Origin: an uncultured Romboutsia sp.
Lineage (GTDB): Bacteria > Bacillota > Clostridia > Peptostreptococcales > Peptostreptococcaceae
Reading direction: 5' to 3'
NCBI GenBank assembly: GCA_937880075.1
Contig: CALFLM010000033.1
Coordinates: forward strand, 1 to 64,000
DNA length: 64,000 nt
A program made the translations under genes and the position numbers. The notes under the pieces are model-generated. The model saw only the letters and a program-made list of their open reading frames with translations. It did not search any database and was not told the DNA's origin. Of the stretch, positions 1 through 7,764 are shown in pieces (the stretch's first letter is position 1; every line of letters starts with the position of its first letter).

Positions 1-84
1 AAAGTTATTATTTTGTATTGTTCAAAAATACAATAAATAATAAAATTATTTTATATGTAGAATTATTATTAGAACATATATATA
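1..84 (-). mobile_element. MITE-like element, copy 1 (cut by window start)
   Basis: The reverse complement of this stretch matches the elements at 14272-14389 and 25123-25239 almost base for base. It ends, next to the phosphoesterase promoter, in the shared terminal sequence TATATATGTTCTAATAATA. It carries the same internal hairpin (TTGTATT...AATACAA). About 35 bp, including the other terminus, lie outside the window. It is non-coding. A promoter-like TATAAT lies only about 30 bp beyond its end, so the element may influence expression of the next gene. Confidence 0.7.
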
Positions 85-90
85 ATAATT

Positions 91-119
91 TTTAATATTT
101 TTAATAAATTTGATATAAT
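91..119 (+). promoter_or_regulatory. Putative promoter of the 5'-nucleotidase gene
   Basis: A perfect TATAAT lies at 114-119, and a weak -35-like TTTAAT lies at 91-96 with 17-bp spacing. The ATG follows 35 bp further on, behind AGAGGTG. The surrounding DNA is very AT-rich, so chance matches are likely. Confidence 0.4.
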
Positions 120-153
120 ATATATACAAATTAACAATTAAAGAGGTGTCTTA

Positions 154-1668
154 ATGAAAAACTTAAAAGTATACTTTACATCTGATTTACATGGTTATGT
201 ATATCCTACAGATTATATTGATAAATCAGAAAAAAATATAGGTTTATTAAATATAATAAATCAATTTGAAAAAGATGGTAATACATTGATAATAGATGCT
301 GGAGATACAATTCAAGGTTCTCCTTTTACTAATTATCTTAGTAACTCTAAATTAGATATTCATCCTATCGCTACTATATTTAATGAGGGTGGATACGACT
401 ACATAACACTTGGAAACCATGATTTTAATTATGGATATGATTATCTAAAAAGTTATTTAACTAATTTAAACGCTAAGTGCTTATGTGTAAATGTAATTGA
501 TAAAACAAATGAACTTGGTATTTTACCTTATGATATAAAAACTTTAGAAAATGGATTAAAAGTTGGAATAATAGGATTTACCACTGATTTTATAAATATT
601 TGGGAAAGAGCTGAAAATTTAACTAACTTTACTATAAATGATACTATATCATCTATAAAGCCTTATTATAATGAATTAAAAGATAAAGTTGATATTTTAA
701 TAGGTATATATCACGGTGGATTTGAATACGATTTAAATTCTCATAAAAAACTAAGCAACACTAAAGAAAATATAGCTTATAAAATTTGCAATGAACTTAA
801 ATTCGATTTACTATTAACTGGACATCAACATATGGAAATATCAAATATTGATTTACATGGTACTCATATAGTTCAAACTCCACATAACGGAAGTAAATTT
901 GTTGAGTTAAACTTAGAATTTGATAATAATAAAGTTCAAAATATAAATTCAAAATTAGTGGATGTAGTTCTTAATCCTAACAAAAACATGTATGATAAAT
1001 TCTTACCTTTAGAAGAACAAGTTCAAAAGTGGCTTGATACTCCAGTAGGATTTTTAGATACTCAGTTACAACCTACATCTCATTTAGATATGGCTTTAAA
1101 TAGTTCGCCTCTAGCTAACTTTATTAATCAAATACAACTAAATGAAAGTAATGCTGATATTTCTTGTACTTCTTTTGCAAATGTTATAAAAGGCTTTGAC
1201 AAAAATGTAACTGTAAGAGATATAATGTCAACTTACCCATACCCTAATACTTTAGTAGTATTTGAAATTAATAAAAAATACTTAAAACTTGCATTAGAAA
1301 GATGTGCTAGTTACTTTGATTACAATAATGGAAATATAACTATATCTGATAGATTCTTAAAGCCAAAAGTTGAACACTATAACTATGATTACTTTGCAAA
1401 TATAAACTATACATTTGATATAACAAAAGAAGTTGGAGAAAGAGTAACTTCTATAGTTTATAACGGAGAAGAATTGGATGATAATACTACTCTTAAATTA
1501 GTTATGAATAATTATAGAGCTAGTGGTGCAGGTGGTTATGAATTCTATACAGAATGTAAAATTGTACAAGAAATTTTAATGGAAATGCCTGATATAATAA
1601 TAGACTACTTTAAGAATAATAAAAATGTAACTGTTGATAAATCAAAATATCTAACTGTTATAAGCTAA
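154..1668 (+). CDS. 5'-nucleotidase / 2',3'-cyclic phosphodiesterase family metallophosphoesterase
   Basis: This 504-aa protein has the full calcineurin-like metallophosphatase motif series: DLHG (residues 11-14), GDTIQGSP (about 50), GNHDFNYG (about 87), YHGG (about 187) and GHQH (about 224). A C-terminal 5'-nucleotidase domain follows (about 290-500), which in UshA/YfkN-type enzymes provides the nucleoside-binding pocket. Family members release phosphate from nucleotides, UDP-sugars or cyclic nucleotides. No signal peptide is visible, so it is probably cytoplasmic, unlike secreted UshA. The start is the ATG at 154, behind AGAGGTG. It is the only clear plus-strand gene of the window and converges on the phosphonate transporter operon. 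A shared role in phosphorus salvage is possible but inferred only from this position. The exact substrate cannot be read from the sequence. Confidence 0.85.
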   Translation: MKNLKVYFTSDLHGYVYPTDYIDKSEKNIGLLNIINQFEKDGNTLIIDAGDTIQGSPFTNYLSNSKLDIHPIATIFNEGGYDYITLGNHDFNYGYDYLKSYLTNLNAKCLCVNVIDKTNELGILPYDIKTLENGLKVGIIGFTTDFINIWERAENLTNFTINDTISSIKPYYNELKDKVDILIGIYHGGFEYDLNSHKKLSNTKENIAYKICNELKFDLLLTGHQHMEISNIDLHGTHIVQTPHNGSKFVELNLEFDNNKVQNINSKLVDVVLNPNKNMYDKFLPLEEQVQKWLDTPVGFLDTQLQPTSHLDMALNSSPLANFINQIQLNESNADISCTSFANVIKGFDKNVTVRDIMSTYPYPNTLVVFEINKKYLKLALERCASYFDYNNGNITISDRFLKPKVEHYNYDYFANINYTFDITKEVGERVTSIVYNGEELDDNTTLKLVMNNYRASGAGGYEFYTECKIVQEILMEMPDIIIDYFKNNKNVTVDKSKYLTVIS

Positions 1669-1712
1669 TTTTAACTAAGTATAATAAAAAATTCGCTTTA
1701 CTTTAGCAACGT

Positions 1713-1775
1713 GTTGGCGAAACATTTCATTTCGCCAACGATATATCCTTGCTACCGCTACGGATACATCCGTTG
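1713..1775. repeat. Short dispersed intergenic repeat, copy 1 (with hairpin)
   Basis: A perfect 10-bp stem (GTTGGCGAAA/TTTCGCCAAC, loop 7) at 1713-1739 is followed by a 33-bp core at 1743-1775. The core contains ACCGCTACGGATACATCCG, which itself pairs as CGGAT/ATCCG. Related cores occur at 28594-28626 and 39219-39252. An AAAAATTCGCTT stretch just before this copy (1687-1698) is echoed near 14465. There is no coding potential. It is GC-richer than its surroundings. Confidence 0.6.
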
Positions 1776-1840
1776 TTCAAAATAACAGTTTGATTAAAAG
1801 GTATCCAAAGAATATATACTTTATAATACCTTAGTATATA

Positions 1841-1872
1841 AAAATAGCTAAGTGATTTCACTTAGCTATTTT
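1841..1872 (-). terminator. Terminator of the phn operon (possibly bidirectional)
   Basis: A perfect 15-bp stem, AAAATAGCTAAGTGA/TCACTTAGCTATTTT, has a 2-nt loop. It is flanked by A and T runs and lies just after the last phnE stop, so it can work in both directions. Confidence 0.85.
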
Positions 1873-1880
1873 TTATATTA

Positions 1881-2690
1881 TTATCCTCTTGCTAATTTGT
1901 TTCTTACCTTAGTTGAGATATATTCTACTATTAAAACTAGTACTACTAATCCACATAGTATAGCTCCAACTTCATCCCAGCTTAATGAGTTCATAGCAAA
2001 TATTAAAGGGGCTCCTATTCCACCAGCTCCAACTAATCCTAGAGTAGATGCATCCTTTATATTTATTTCAAATCTGTATATTACTGTTGATACAAAGTTT
2101 GTAAATAATTGAGGCATTATACCATATCTTATTTTTTGGAATGTATTACATCCAGCAGCATCTAAAGACTCTAATATTTTCTTATCTAAATCTTCTATTG
2201 TTTCTATAAATAATTTAGATACCATACCTATAGAAGTTACTGCTAGTGTTAAAACTCCCGCAAATGGCCCAGGACCAGTTACTCTTATAAACATTAATCC
2301 ATAAACGAAAGCCGGGAATGTTCTTATAGCTGCTATAAAGAATAATGCTATAGCACTAACCCACTTTGGAACTATATTGCTAGATGCTAAGAAAGCTAGA
2401 GGCACTGCTAATAGTGAACCTATTAATGTACCTAATAATGCTATACATATAGTTTCTAATAATAATGCTGGTACTCCACCTTTTTGTAGTGTAAATAGCA
2501 TACTAGTTTTTGGATGTAGTATTCCATCAACAACATTTTTAGCTATTTCTACACCATTTTCTTTTACACCATTGAATGTAATAGTATTTCCTGCCCATAT
2601 CATTATACCAATTATAAATATAACTGTTAGGGCTTTATTTATCCACAGATTTGGTTCTTTTTCTAATTGTCTACTAACTGTTAAATTCAT
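1881..2690 (-). CDS. phnE: Phosphonate-type ABC transporter permease (second PhnE)
   Basis: This 269-aa polytopic membrane protein has the PhnE/MetI-like permease core. The conserved coupling-loop region SLDAAGCNTFQKIRYGIMPQ is followed by GLVGAGGIGAPL, a typical PhnE signature. It should form the translocation channel with the other permease encoded just upstream and be powered by PhnC. The start lies 1 bp after the upstream phnE stop, implying translational coupling. It is the last gene of the operon, followed directly by a strong terminator. Two PhnE subunits are usual in Firmicutes operons of this type. Phosphonate, phosphite or a related organophosphorus compound are all possible substrates. 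No C-P lyase genes are in the window. Confidence 0.88.
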   Translation of the reverse strand: MNLTVSRQLEKEPNLWINKALTVIFIIGIMIWAGNTITFNGVKENGVEIAKNVVDGILHPKTSMLFTLQKGGVPALLLETICIALLGTLIGSLLAVPLAFLASSNIVPKWVSAIALFFIAAIRTFPAFVYGLMFIRVTGPGPFAGVLTLAVTSIGMVSKLFIETIEDLDKKILESLDAAGCNTFQKIRYGIMPQLFTNFVSTVIYRFEINIKDASTLGLVGAGGIGAPLIFAMNSLSWDEVGAILCGLVVLVLIVEYISTKVRNKLARG

Positions 2691-2691
2691 A

Positions 2692-3516
2692 TTACCCTAA
2701 CCTTTCTCTTATATATTTACTTACATTTTCTATTATTATAACTGTTATAAATAGCATAATAAGTATCATACCTAACTTATCATACTCTCTCCAACCTATT
2801 TTTTCATTTAATATAAGACCTATACCACCAGCACCTACATATCCAAGTATTGCTGCATATCTTACATTTATTTCAAATGTATATAAACATATTGAAAGAT
2901 AAGACGGTAATATTTGAGGCATTATAGCTCCTATAAATGCTTTAAGTCTTGTAGCACCTACAGCTTCCATAGCTTCAAATGGACCCATATCTACAGTTTC
3001 TATTTTTTCATATAGCATTTTTACTACTAATCCAAATGTGAATATAGTTATTGCCACTGTTCCTGCAAATGTACCTAATCCAAATATATATGTTGCCACT
3101 AATGCTATTATTAAAGTTGGCAATGTTCTAGTTATACTTAAAATAAGTCTAACTAAGTTTAAAACTAACTTTGATTTATTTATATTAACTGATGATAATA
3201 TAGCAAAAGGTATTGCTATAAAGCATCCTATCATAGATCCTAATACTGACATTTTTATAGTATCTATTAATGGAGGTAATACAGATTCTGCATAACTAAA
3301 ATCTGGTGGTACCATTCCTTTTAATATAACGAAGAATTGATCTCCTCTTTCTATTACTGTTGATAAACTAAATCCAGTTACATCAGCAGCAATTACTACT
3401 GCTATAACTAACCCTATTATTATGTAAGGAACTATGGATTTAGGTGGTTGAATTTCTTGACCATCACTTAACACTATTTTTTCAGGTTTAAAAATATTTT
3501 TTATAGCTCTTAACAT
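2692..3516 (-). CDS. phnE: Phosphonate-type ABC transporter permease (first PhnE)
   Basis: This 274-aa membrane protein has an N-terminal cytoplasmic stretch of about 25 residues, then several transmembrane segments. It has the permease signature AMEAVGATRLKAFIGAIMPQ and the PhnE hallmark GYVGAGGIGLIL near the end. It is paralogous to the downstream permease, and the two probably form a heterodimer. The stop of phnC and the start of this gene are separated by 1 bp, so C-E-E are tightly coupled. The family imports phosphonates or related P compounds; the exact ligand cannot be predicted. Confidence 0.88.
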   Translation of the reverse strand: MLRAIKNIFKPEKIVLSDGQEIQPPKSIVPYIIIGLVIAVVIAADVTGFSLSTVIERGDQFFVILKGMVPPDFSYAESVLPPLIDTIKMSVLGSMIGCFIAIPFAILSSVNINKSKLVLNLVRLILSITRTLPTLIIALVATYIFGLGTFAGTVAITIFTFGLVVKMLYEKIETVDMGPFEAMEAVGATRLKAFIGAIMPQILPSYLSICLYTFEINVRYAAILGYVGAGGIGLILNEKIGWREYDKLGMILIMLFITVIIIENVSKYIRERLG

Positions 3517-3517
3517 A

Positions 3518-4282
3518 TTAAGCCCCCATTACTTCATCTTGAGACAATTCACGTCCATATATTTGAGTTAATATATCATTTGTTACTTCACTTGATGGTC
3601 CATCGTATACTATCTCACCAGCTTTAATTCCTACAACTCTGTCAGCATATTTTAACGCTAAATCTACGTGGTGTATATTTATAAGAACTGACATATTAAG
3701 TTCTTTGTTTATCTTTTTAAAGTCATCCATAACTTGTGCTGCTGTTACAGGGTCAAGTGCAGCAACAGGCTCATCTGCAAGTATTATTTCTGGATTTTGA
3801 GCTAATGTTCTAGCTAAAGCAACCCTTTGTTGTTGTCCACCTGAAAGTTGGTCCGCTCTTACATATGCTTTGTCTAATATCCCAACTTTATCTAAAGCTT
3901 CTAAAGCTATCACTTTATCTTCTTTTGAATATAATCCTATTATAGATTTCCATAATGGCATATCTGGAACTCTTGAAGTTAATACATTCTTTATAACTGA
4001 TGTTCTAGTTACTAAGTTGAAAGATTGAAATACCATTCCTATACCACGTCTGAATTTACGTAGGTCTTTTCCCTTTAAGTTGTTTACTTCTTGTCCGTTT
4101 ACAGTTAATACACCATCTGTTATATCATGCATTCTATTTACTATTCTAAGTAATGTTGATTTACCTGCTCCAGATAAACCTATTATTGCAACAAACTCAC
4201 CTTGTTCTATTTCTAGGTTTATGTTTTTTAATGCATGTAATCCATTTGGATATACTTTGTTTACGTTATCAAATTTTATCAA
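3518..4282 (-). CDS. phnC: Phosphonate-type ABC transporter ATP-binding protein
   Basis: This 254-aa ATPase has Walker A GLSGAGKST (about residue 35), the ABC signature LSGGQQQR (about 145) and Walker B IILADEP. The length is typical of PhnC. It energises import through the two PhnE permeases encoded directly downstream. It lies about 230 bp after phnD. A partial terminator in that gap suggests that PhnC and PhnE are made in lower amounts than the binding protein. The start ATG follows a GGAGGG ribosome binding site. Confidence 0.9.
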   Translation of the reverse strand: MIKFDNVNKVYPNGLHALKNINLEIEQGEFVAIIGLSGAGKSTLLRIVNRMHDITDGVLTVNGQEVNNLKGKDLRKFRRGIGMVFQSFNLVTRTSVIKNVLTSRVPDMPLWKSIIGLYSKEDKVIALEALDKVGILDKAYVRADQLSGGQQQRVALARTLAQNPEIILADEPVAALDPVTAAQVMDDFKKINKELNMSVLINIHHVDLALKYADRVVGIKAGEIVYDGPSSEVTNDILTQIYGRELSQDEVMGA

Positions 4283-4468
4283 TTGTATCCCTCCATTTGA
4301 TGTTTTATGCTATATAATTATGTCATATTTAATGTTATCATTTGTAACATTTTATAATCAAGTTGATAATTATTCCAATAACTATTTGCTTAAACAAATA
4401 TTCATATTATTATATATACTACTTTAACTTTTATTAATTTAGTTAGGTTTTTTACTTATCCGTACATA

Positions 4469-4502
4469 AAATGAGCCCATGATATTAATCATGAACTCAT
4501 TT
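4469..4502 (-). terminator. Hairpin (attenuator) between phnD and phnC
   Basis: The interrupted stem AAATGAG-CATGAT / ATCATG-CTCATTT, with possible G-U pairs between, starts 9 nt after the phnD stop. On the transcript it is followed by only four U residues, so partial termination is likely. That would keep the binding protein in excess of the transporter subunits. Confidence 0.6.
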
Positions 4503-4510
4503 ATTAACTA

Positions 4511-5521
4511 CTATTGAATAGACTTTATTAATTCTTGAGCTTTTTTCTCGTCTTCGTAGTTTTTTCTATCTCCTATTTCATAACCTTTGTGGCTATATAT
4601 AGATATAATCTTTTGTCCCTCAGGAGTTTTTGCTATATTTATAAATGCATTTTGTAATGCTTTAACTAATTCTGGAGTCATCATATCAGAGTTTTTAGTT
4701 ACTGATATAGTATCATTGTATATAGGAGTTGTAACACCTATAACATTTGTTTCTTCCCATATAGATTTAGTTCTTCCGAACTCAGTTGTCCACTTGTCAG
4801 CATAGTCAAGACGTGCATCAGCATAAGTTACCATTACATCTATTTGACCACTTGCTAATTGAGTTAATGAAGTAGCATAGTTATCTAAAGCTACTTTGTT
4901 TGGTAAATCAGTTATAGATAAACCAAAGTTTTCTTGTAACCATAAGCTTGGGTATATATATCCTGCTGGAGAAGTTGTATTACTTGATATTCCCCAAGTA
5001 GCACCTTTTATATCTTCAGCTGTTAACTTTTCACCGTTGTTTATTTTCTTTGCAAGAGCTTGACCTTTTTCAGATGGTCCAGCAATTGCTAATGAACGAT
5101 AGTAAGTAACTTGATCTTCAGTATTTTTTGTTGGAGCTTTATTCCAATCCGCTGGGTTATCTGAATCATGGTTTAATCCAAAACGAGTAGCTGTTAATGC
5201 AACGTCTGCTCCATCTTCATATAATACATAAGTACCACCTGGTATAAATCCAACATGTGCAGTTCCTGCTGTTAAAGCTTCACCAACTGCTTCAAAGCTT
5301 GTACCAACTTCAATTCTTATATTTTTAAATTCAAATCCTTCTTTAGTTAATTCCTCTTTTAGCATATCTGCTAAAGGCTCTGTTGCAGATTGTATTTCTT
5401 TAGGATCTCTTGAAGGAACAAAGTATACTACTAATTCATCAGAATCTGATTTAGAAGTACATCCAACCATAAGAGCCATAGATAATACTACTGCTGAAAT
5501 TAAGGCAAAAATTTTTTTCAT
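4511..5521 (-). CDS. phnD: Phosphonate-type ABC transporter substrate-binding lipoprotein
   Basis: This 336-aa protein has a lipoprotein signal peptide: a Lys start, a hydrophobic core and the lipobox MVGC at residues 18-21, so it should be anchored outside the membrane by Cys21. The mature part matches the PhnD / periplasmic phosphonate-binding fold, with LVVYFVPSRD at the start, GEALTAGTAHVGFIPGG around 80-95 and a QLASGQIDVMVTYADAR stretch near 225. Family members bind phosphonate, phosphite or hypophosphite. It is the first gene of phnDCEE, and its own terminator lies directly behind it. The ATG follows GGAGAG. Confidence 0.9.
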   Translation of the reverse strand: MKKIFALISAVVLSMALMVGCTSKSDSDELVVYFVPSRDPKEIQSATEPLADMLKEELTKEGFEFKNIRIEVGTSFEAVGEALTAGTAHVGFIPGGTYVLYEDGADVALTATRFGLNHDSDNPADWNKAPTKNTEDQVTYYRSLAIAGPSEKGQALAKKINNGEKLTAEDIKGATWGISSNTTSPAGYIYPSLWLQENFGLSITDLPNKVALDNYATSLTQLASGQIDVMVTYADARLDYADKWTTEFGRTKSIWEETNVIGVTTPIYNDTISVTKNSDMMTPELVKALQNAFINIAKTPEGQKIISIYSHKGYEIGDRKNYEDEKKAQELIKSIQ

Positions 5522-5660
5522 TATATTATCTCTCCTACTAAAATATTAATCACCATTAATTATAACATTTTTTTTAATATTTTGGTTCATTTTTTTATAT
5601 TTTTTATATTTTTTTGATTTATTTCAATTATTTTCAACTTATTTTTTAGTTGAATTATAA

Positions 5661-5691
5661 AAAAACTCATACCAAATTGATATGAGTTTTT
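5661..5691 (-). terminator. Terminator of the 148-aa membrane protein gene
   Basis: The stem AAAAACTCATA/TATGAGTTTTT has a 9-nt loop. It lies just after the stop at 5696 and is flanked by A and T runs. Confidence 0.8.
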
Positions 5692-5695
5692 TATT

Positions 5696-6142
5696 TTATG
5701 ACCAATTGTATTGCTTTAATTGTGTATCATATTCCATATAAGTTCCACTTCTTAACGATAACTTATATTTTAAAATCTCTACATCATCAACATTGCCACT
5801 AGCTGGTGCTTTACCTGTAAATACAGGTGATGTTTGGCCTTTTTCTACCGTAGTATCACATTTAAGTTCTATTATTTCTCCAGTATCTTTAAGTTTTGCT
5901 TCTATAGAAAGTCTAGATATATCTTCTTTAGAGTTGTTTGTAAATGTTGCTTCAAGTACTGGTCCAGATTCAGTTTGTCCTATGTTAAAGTTTAAAGGTG
6001 TAGAATCTATCTTAAGTGGTAACTCTTTTACGTTAGGTGTTACTGATGCTTTTTTATTTTTATTTATAGCAAAAAATACTATACCACCTATTACAATAAT
6101 CGCTAGTAATATTATCAATAATTTATATTTTTTCTTTTCCAT
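5696..6142 (-). CDS. Small membrane-anchored protein, partner position of pair C
   Basis: This 148-aa protein of unknown family has a Lys-rich start and one transmembrane segment (about residues 8-26). The rest is an extracellular domain of about 115 residues, predicted beta-rich, with TPLNFNIGQTESGPVLEATF and a C-terminal WS. It could be an Ig-like fold. It is not clearly alignable with the 171-aa and 164-aa anchored proteins nearby. It holds the same position, however: directly downstream of a secreted beta-rich protein. It has a strong AGGAGG site at a good distance. The terminator at 6281-6322 implies it has its own promoter or depends on read-through. The function is not known. Confidence 0.6.
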   Translation of the reverse strand: MEKKKYKLLIILLAIIVIGGIVFFAINKNKKASVTPNVKELPLKIDSTPLNFNIGQTESGPVLEATFTNNSKEDISRLSIEAKLKDTGEIIELKCDTTVEKGQTSPVFTGKAPASGNVDDVEILKYKLSLRSGTYMEYDTQLKQYNWS

Positions 6143-6280
6143 GTTTCCTCCTTATTTTTATACAAAATGAAGTTATAATCTTTATTTTGCTCAAAGTTTT
6201 AACATTAATTCATAGATTGCTTAATGCAAGATATATCTTATAAATATATATTTCTTGATATTAAAGTAAAGATATGTAAA

Positions 6281-6322
6281 AAAAATTGATTATGATATAA
6301 TTATATACCATAATCAATTTTT
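6281..6322 (-). terminator. Terminator of the 240-aa secreted protein gene
   Basis: The stem AAAAATTGATTATG/CATAATCAATTTTT has a 14-nt AT-rich loop. It lies about 75 nt after the stop at 6396 and is followed by U residues on the transcript. Confidence 0.75.
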
Positions 6323-6395
6323 TATATTTTAGTTAAATCCAAATATAAAATTAAAATTTTGATTTTATATTTTAGTTATTAGATTTTAGTATGTT

Positions 6396-7118
6396 TTAAT
6401 TAGTTTTTATAGAAAATTCAAGCCCAGCTGTAAAATTAGATATAGCATCTGTATCATAACCTTCAGATTTTGGCAATTCCCATTTTTGTGCTGAAAACTT
6501 AACCTTTTTTGTTTCATTTTTTTGTAACTCATGAAGCTTTCTTTGCTCATCAGATAAAGCTGTTACATTAGTCAAATCTACATCTTTATTTGTGCCAGTA
6601 TCCAAACTATCTATTCCAGATAACTTAAGCTCCATTTGAACCTTATTATCTCCATGTACAACTTTTTCTACATATAATCCTGTTTTGTCATTAGAAATTG
6701 GAGTATTAGTATCTCTCTCAAATGATTTAACTTTAACATCTAAAGTCTTACTTCCATTATTGGTTATACTATACTCAGGAGAATAAAAAGAACCAAATGC
6801 CAACTGGCTATTCTGTAATACAAAAAATTCCATATTTAATGGTACTGTAACAGATATAGTATAGTACTCTCCTTGTGCTGGCTTCTTACCTTCTACTTCT
6901 AAATTGGGGTCATTAAAATTAGGAGCCTCACTATCAGTTGGATCCCATTCTCCAATTTGTCCATCTAAAGTAATATTACCGTCTTGTGAAGGAGCTCCTG
7001 TTATATTCTGAGTATTATTTGATCCACTATTTTGTGTTTCTGAAAATACATATAATTGACTCCTAGTTATAAATAGGGCAACTATTAGTATTAAACATTT
7101 TATTTTTTTGTTATTCAT
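6396..7118 (-). CDS. Secreted beta-rich protein of pair C
   Basis: This 240-aa protein has a signal peptide (hydrophobic residues about 8-22, then YVFSETQ). The sequence continues GQIGEWDPTDSEAP, then a domain starting ISVTVPLNMEFFV. It runs through YSITNNGSKTLDVKVKSF and ends in LEFSIKTN. The same order (VxxP...F.V, VTNxSxxxIxVxVxSF, closing beta strand) is found in the secreted proteins at 7765 and 10840 and at the C-termini of both giant proteins. No LPXTG, SLH or cell-wall-binding repeat is present. The gene lies 39 bp after the 171-aa membrane protein gene and could be co-transcribed with it. It resembles the general plan of WxL-locus secreted proteins, but the WxL motif pair is not convincing. 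The function is unknown. Confidence 0.6.
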   Translation of the reverse strand: MNNKKIKCLILIVALFITRSQLYVFSETQNSGSNNTQNITGAPSQDGNITLDGQIGEWDPTDSEAPNFNDPNLEVEGKKPAQGEYYTISVTVPLNMEFFVLQNSQLAFGSFYSPEYSITNNGSKTLDVKVKSFERDTNTPISNDKTGLYVEKVVHGDNKVQMELKLSGIDSLDTGTNKDVDLTNVTALSDEQRKLHELQKNETKKVKFSAQKWELPKSEGYDTDAISNFTAGLEFSIKTN

Positions 7119-7157
7119 AATCTTACTTCACCCTTAATATCCTAGTTATAAATTATA

Positions 7158-7673
7158 TTAATTTTCAATTTTTATAACTAATTTAGCAGCACTCATTCCT
7201 TTAAATTCCCCAGTTTTTACATCATATGCATTTATAGTTGCTGTAGCATCATATTCTCCTGCTTTTAGCTTCTTAGTTAATTTTGCATTTTCAATATAAT
7301 GATTTGGATTTATTTTACCAGAATTAAACACAGTTTTTCCATTTGAATCTAGCTTTATCTCAACGCTTATAGCATATGCATTATAAGGTGGATTAGCTAT
7401 TCTTAGGTTTCCTTCTGATTTACCATCTTTAAATACAGGTCTTGAGTTAATTTCAAAGGAAAAAGTTGATTTATCAGCTTTTCTTTGTAAAATTTCCTTT
7501 ATTTGTTCTTCTGTATATCCAGGAATTACACCTTCTTGTAAAATACCTCCCATAACATTTACATTACTTTTCCTTTTATTTAAAACTAAAATTATACTGA
7601 ATGAAACTATTACTACTATGCATATTGCTAATACTTTAAATTTTTTTGAATGCTGTTTATTATTTTTATCCAT
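7158..7673 (-). CDS. Small membrane-anchored protein, partner of pair B
   Basis: This 171-aa protein has a Lys-rich cytoplasmic start, one transmembrane helix (about 12-30) and an external domain. It is a clear paralogue of the 164-aa product at 10239. Shared features in the same order are a G-[IV]-x-P-x-[TY]-x-E-E-[IQ] segment, a DKS-x-x-x-F motif, ANPxYxA, the pair KIxPxxYIE, a Lys-Gly turn (LKAGEYDAT here, LKKGNHEGK there) and AYDxKT. The domain looks like a beta sandwich. It follows the 797-aa secreted protein gene and precedes the 240-aa one. A role in holding or assembling the secreted partner at the membrane is an inference from the repeated pairing, not from a known family. Confidence 0.65.
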   Translation of the reverse strand: MDKNNKQHSKKFKVLAICIVVIVSFSIILVLNKRKSNVNVMGGILQEGVIPGYTEEQIKEILQRKADKSTFSFEINSRPVFKDGKSEGNLRIANPPYNAYAISVEIKLDSNGKTVFNSGKINPNHYIENAKLTKKLKAGEYDATATINAYDVKTGEFKGMSAAKLVIKIEN

Positions 7674-7691
7674 TTTATCACTTCCTATTTT

Positions 7692-7760
7692 AAATATATT
7701 TATAAAGTATAAACTGTAAAATACATATTAATAGTTTATACTTTATTCTATAAATATATT
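7692..7760 (-). terminator. Long hairpin between the 797-aa gene and its partner
   Basis: The arms AAATATATTTATA and AGTATAAACT pair with AGTTTATACT and TATAAATATATTT over about 69 bp. It begins 5 nt after the stop at 7765. There is no strong U tail, so it may stabilise or attenuate rather than fully terminate. Confidence 0.55.
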
Positions 7761-7764
7761 TAAA

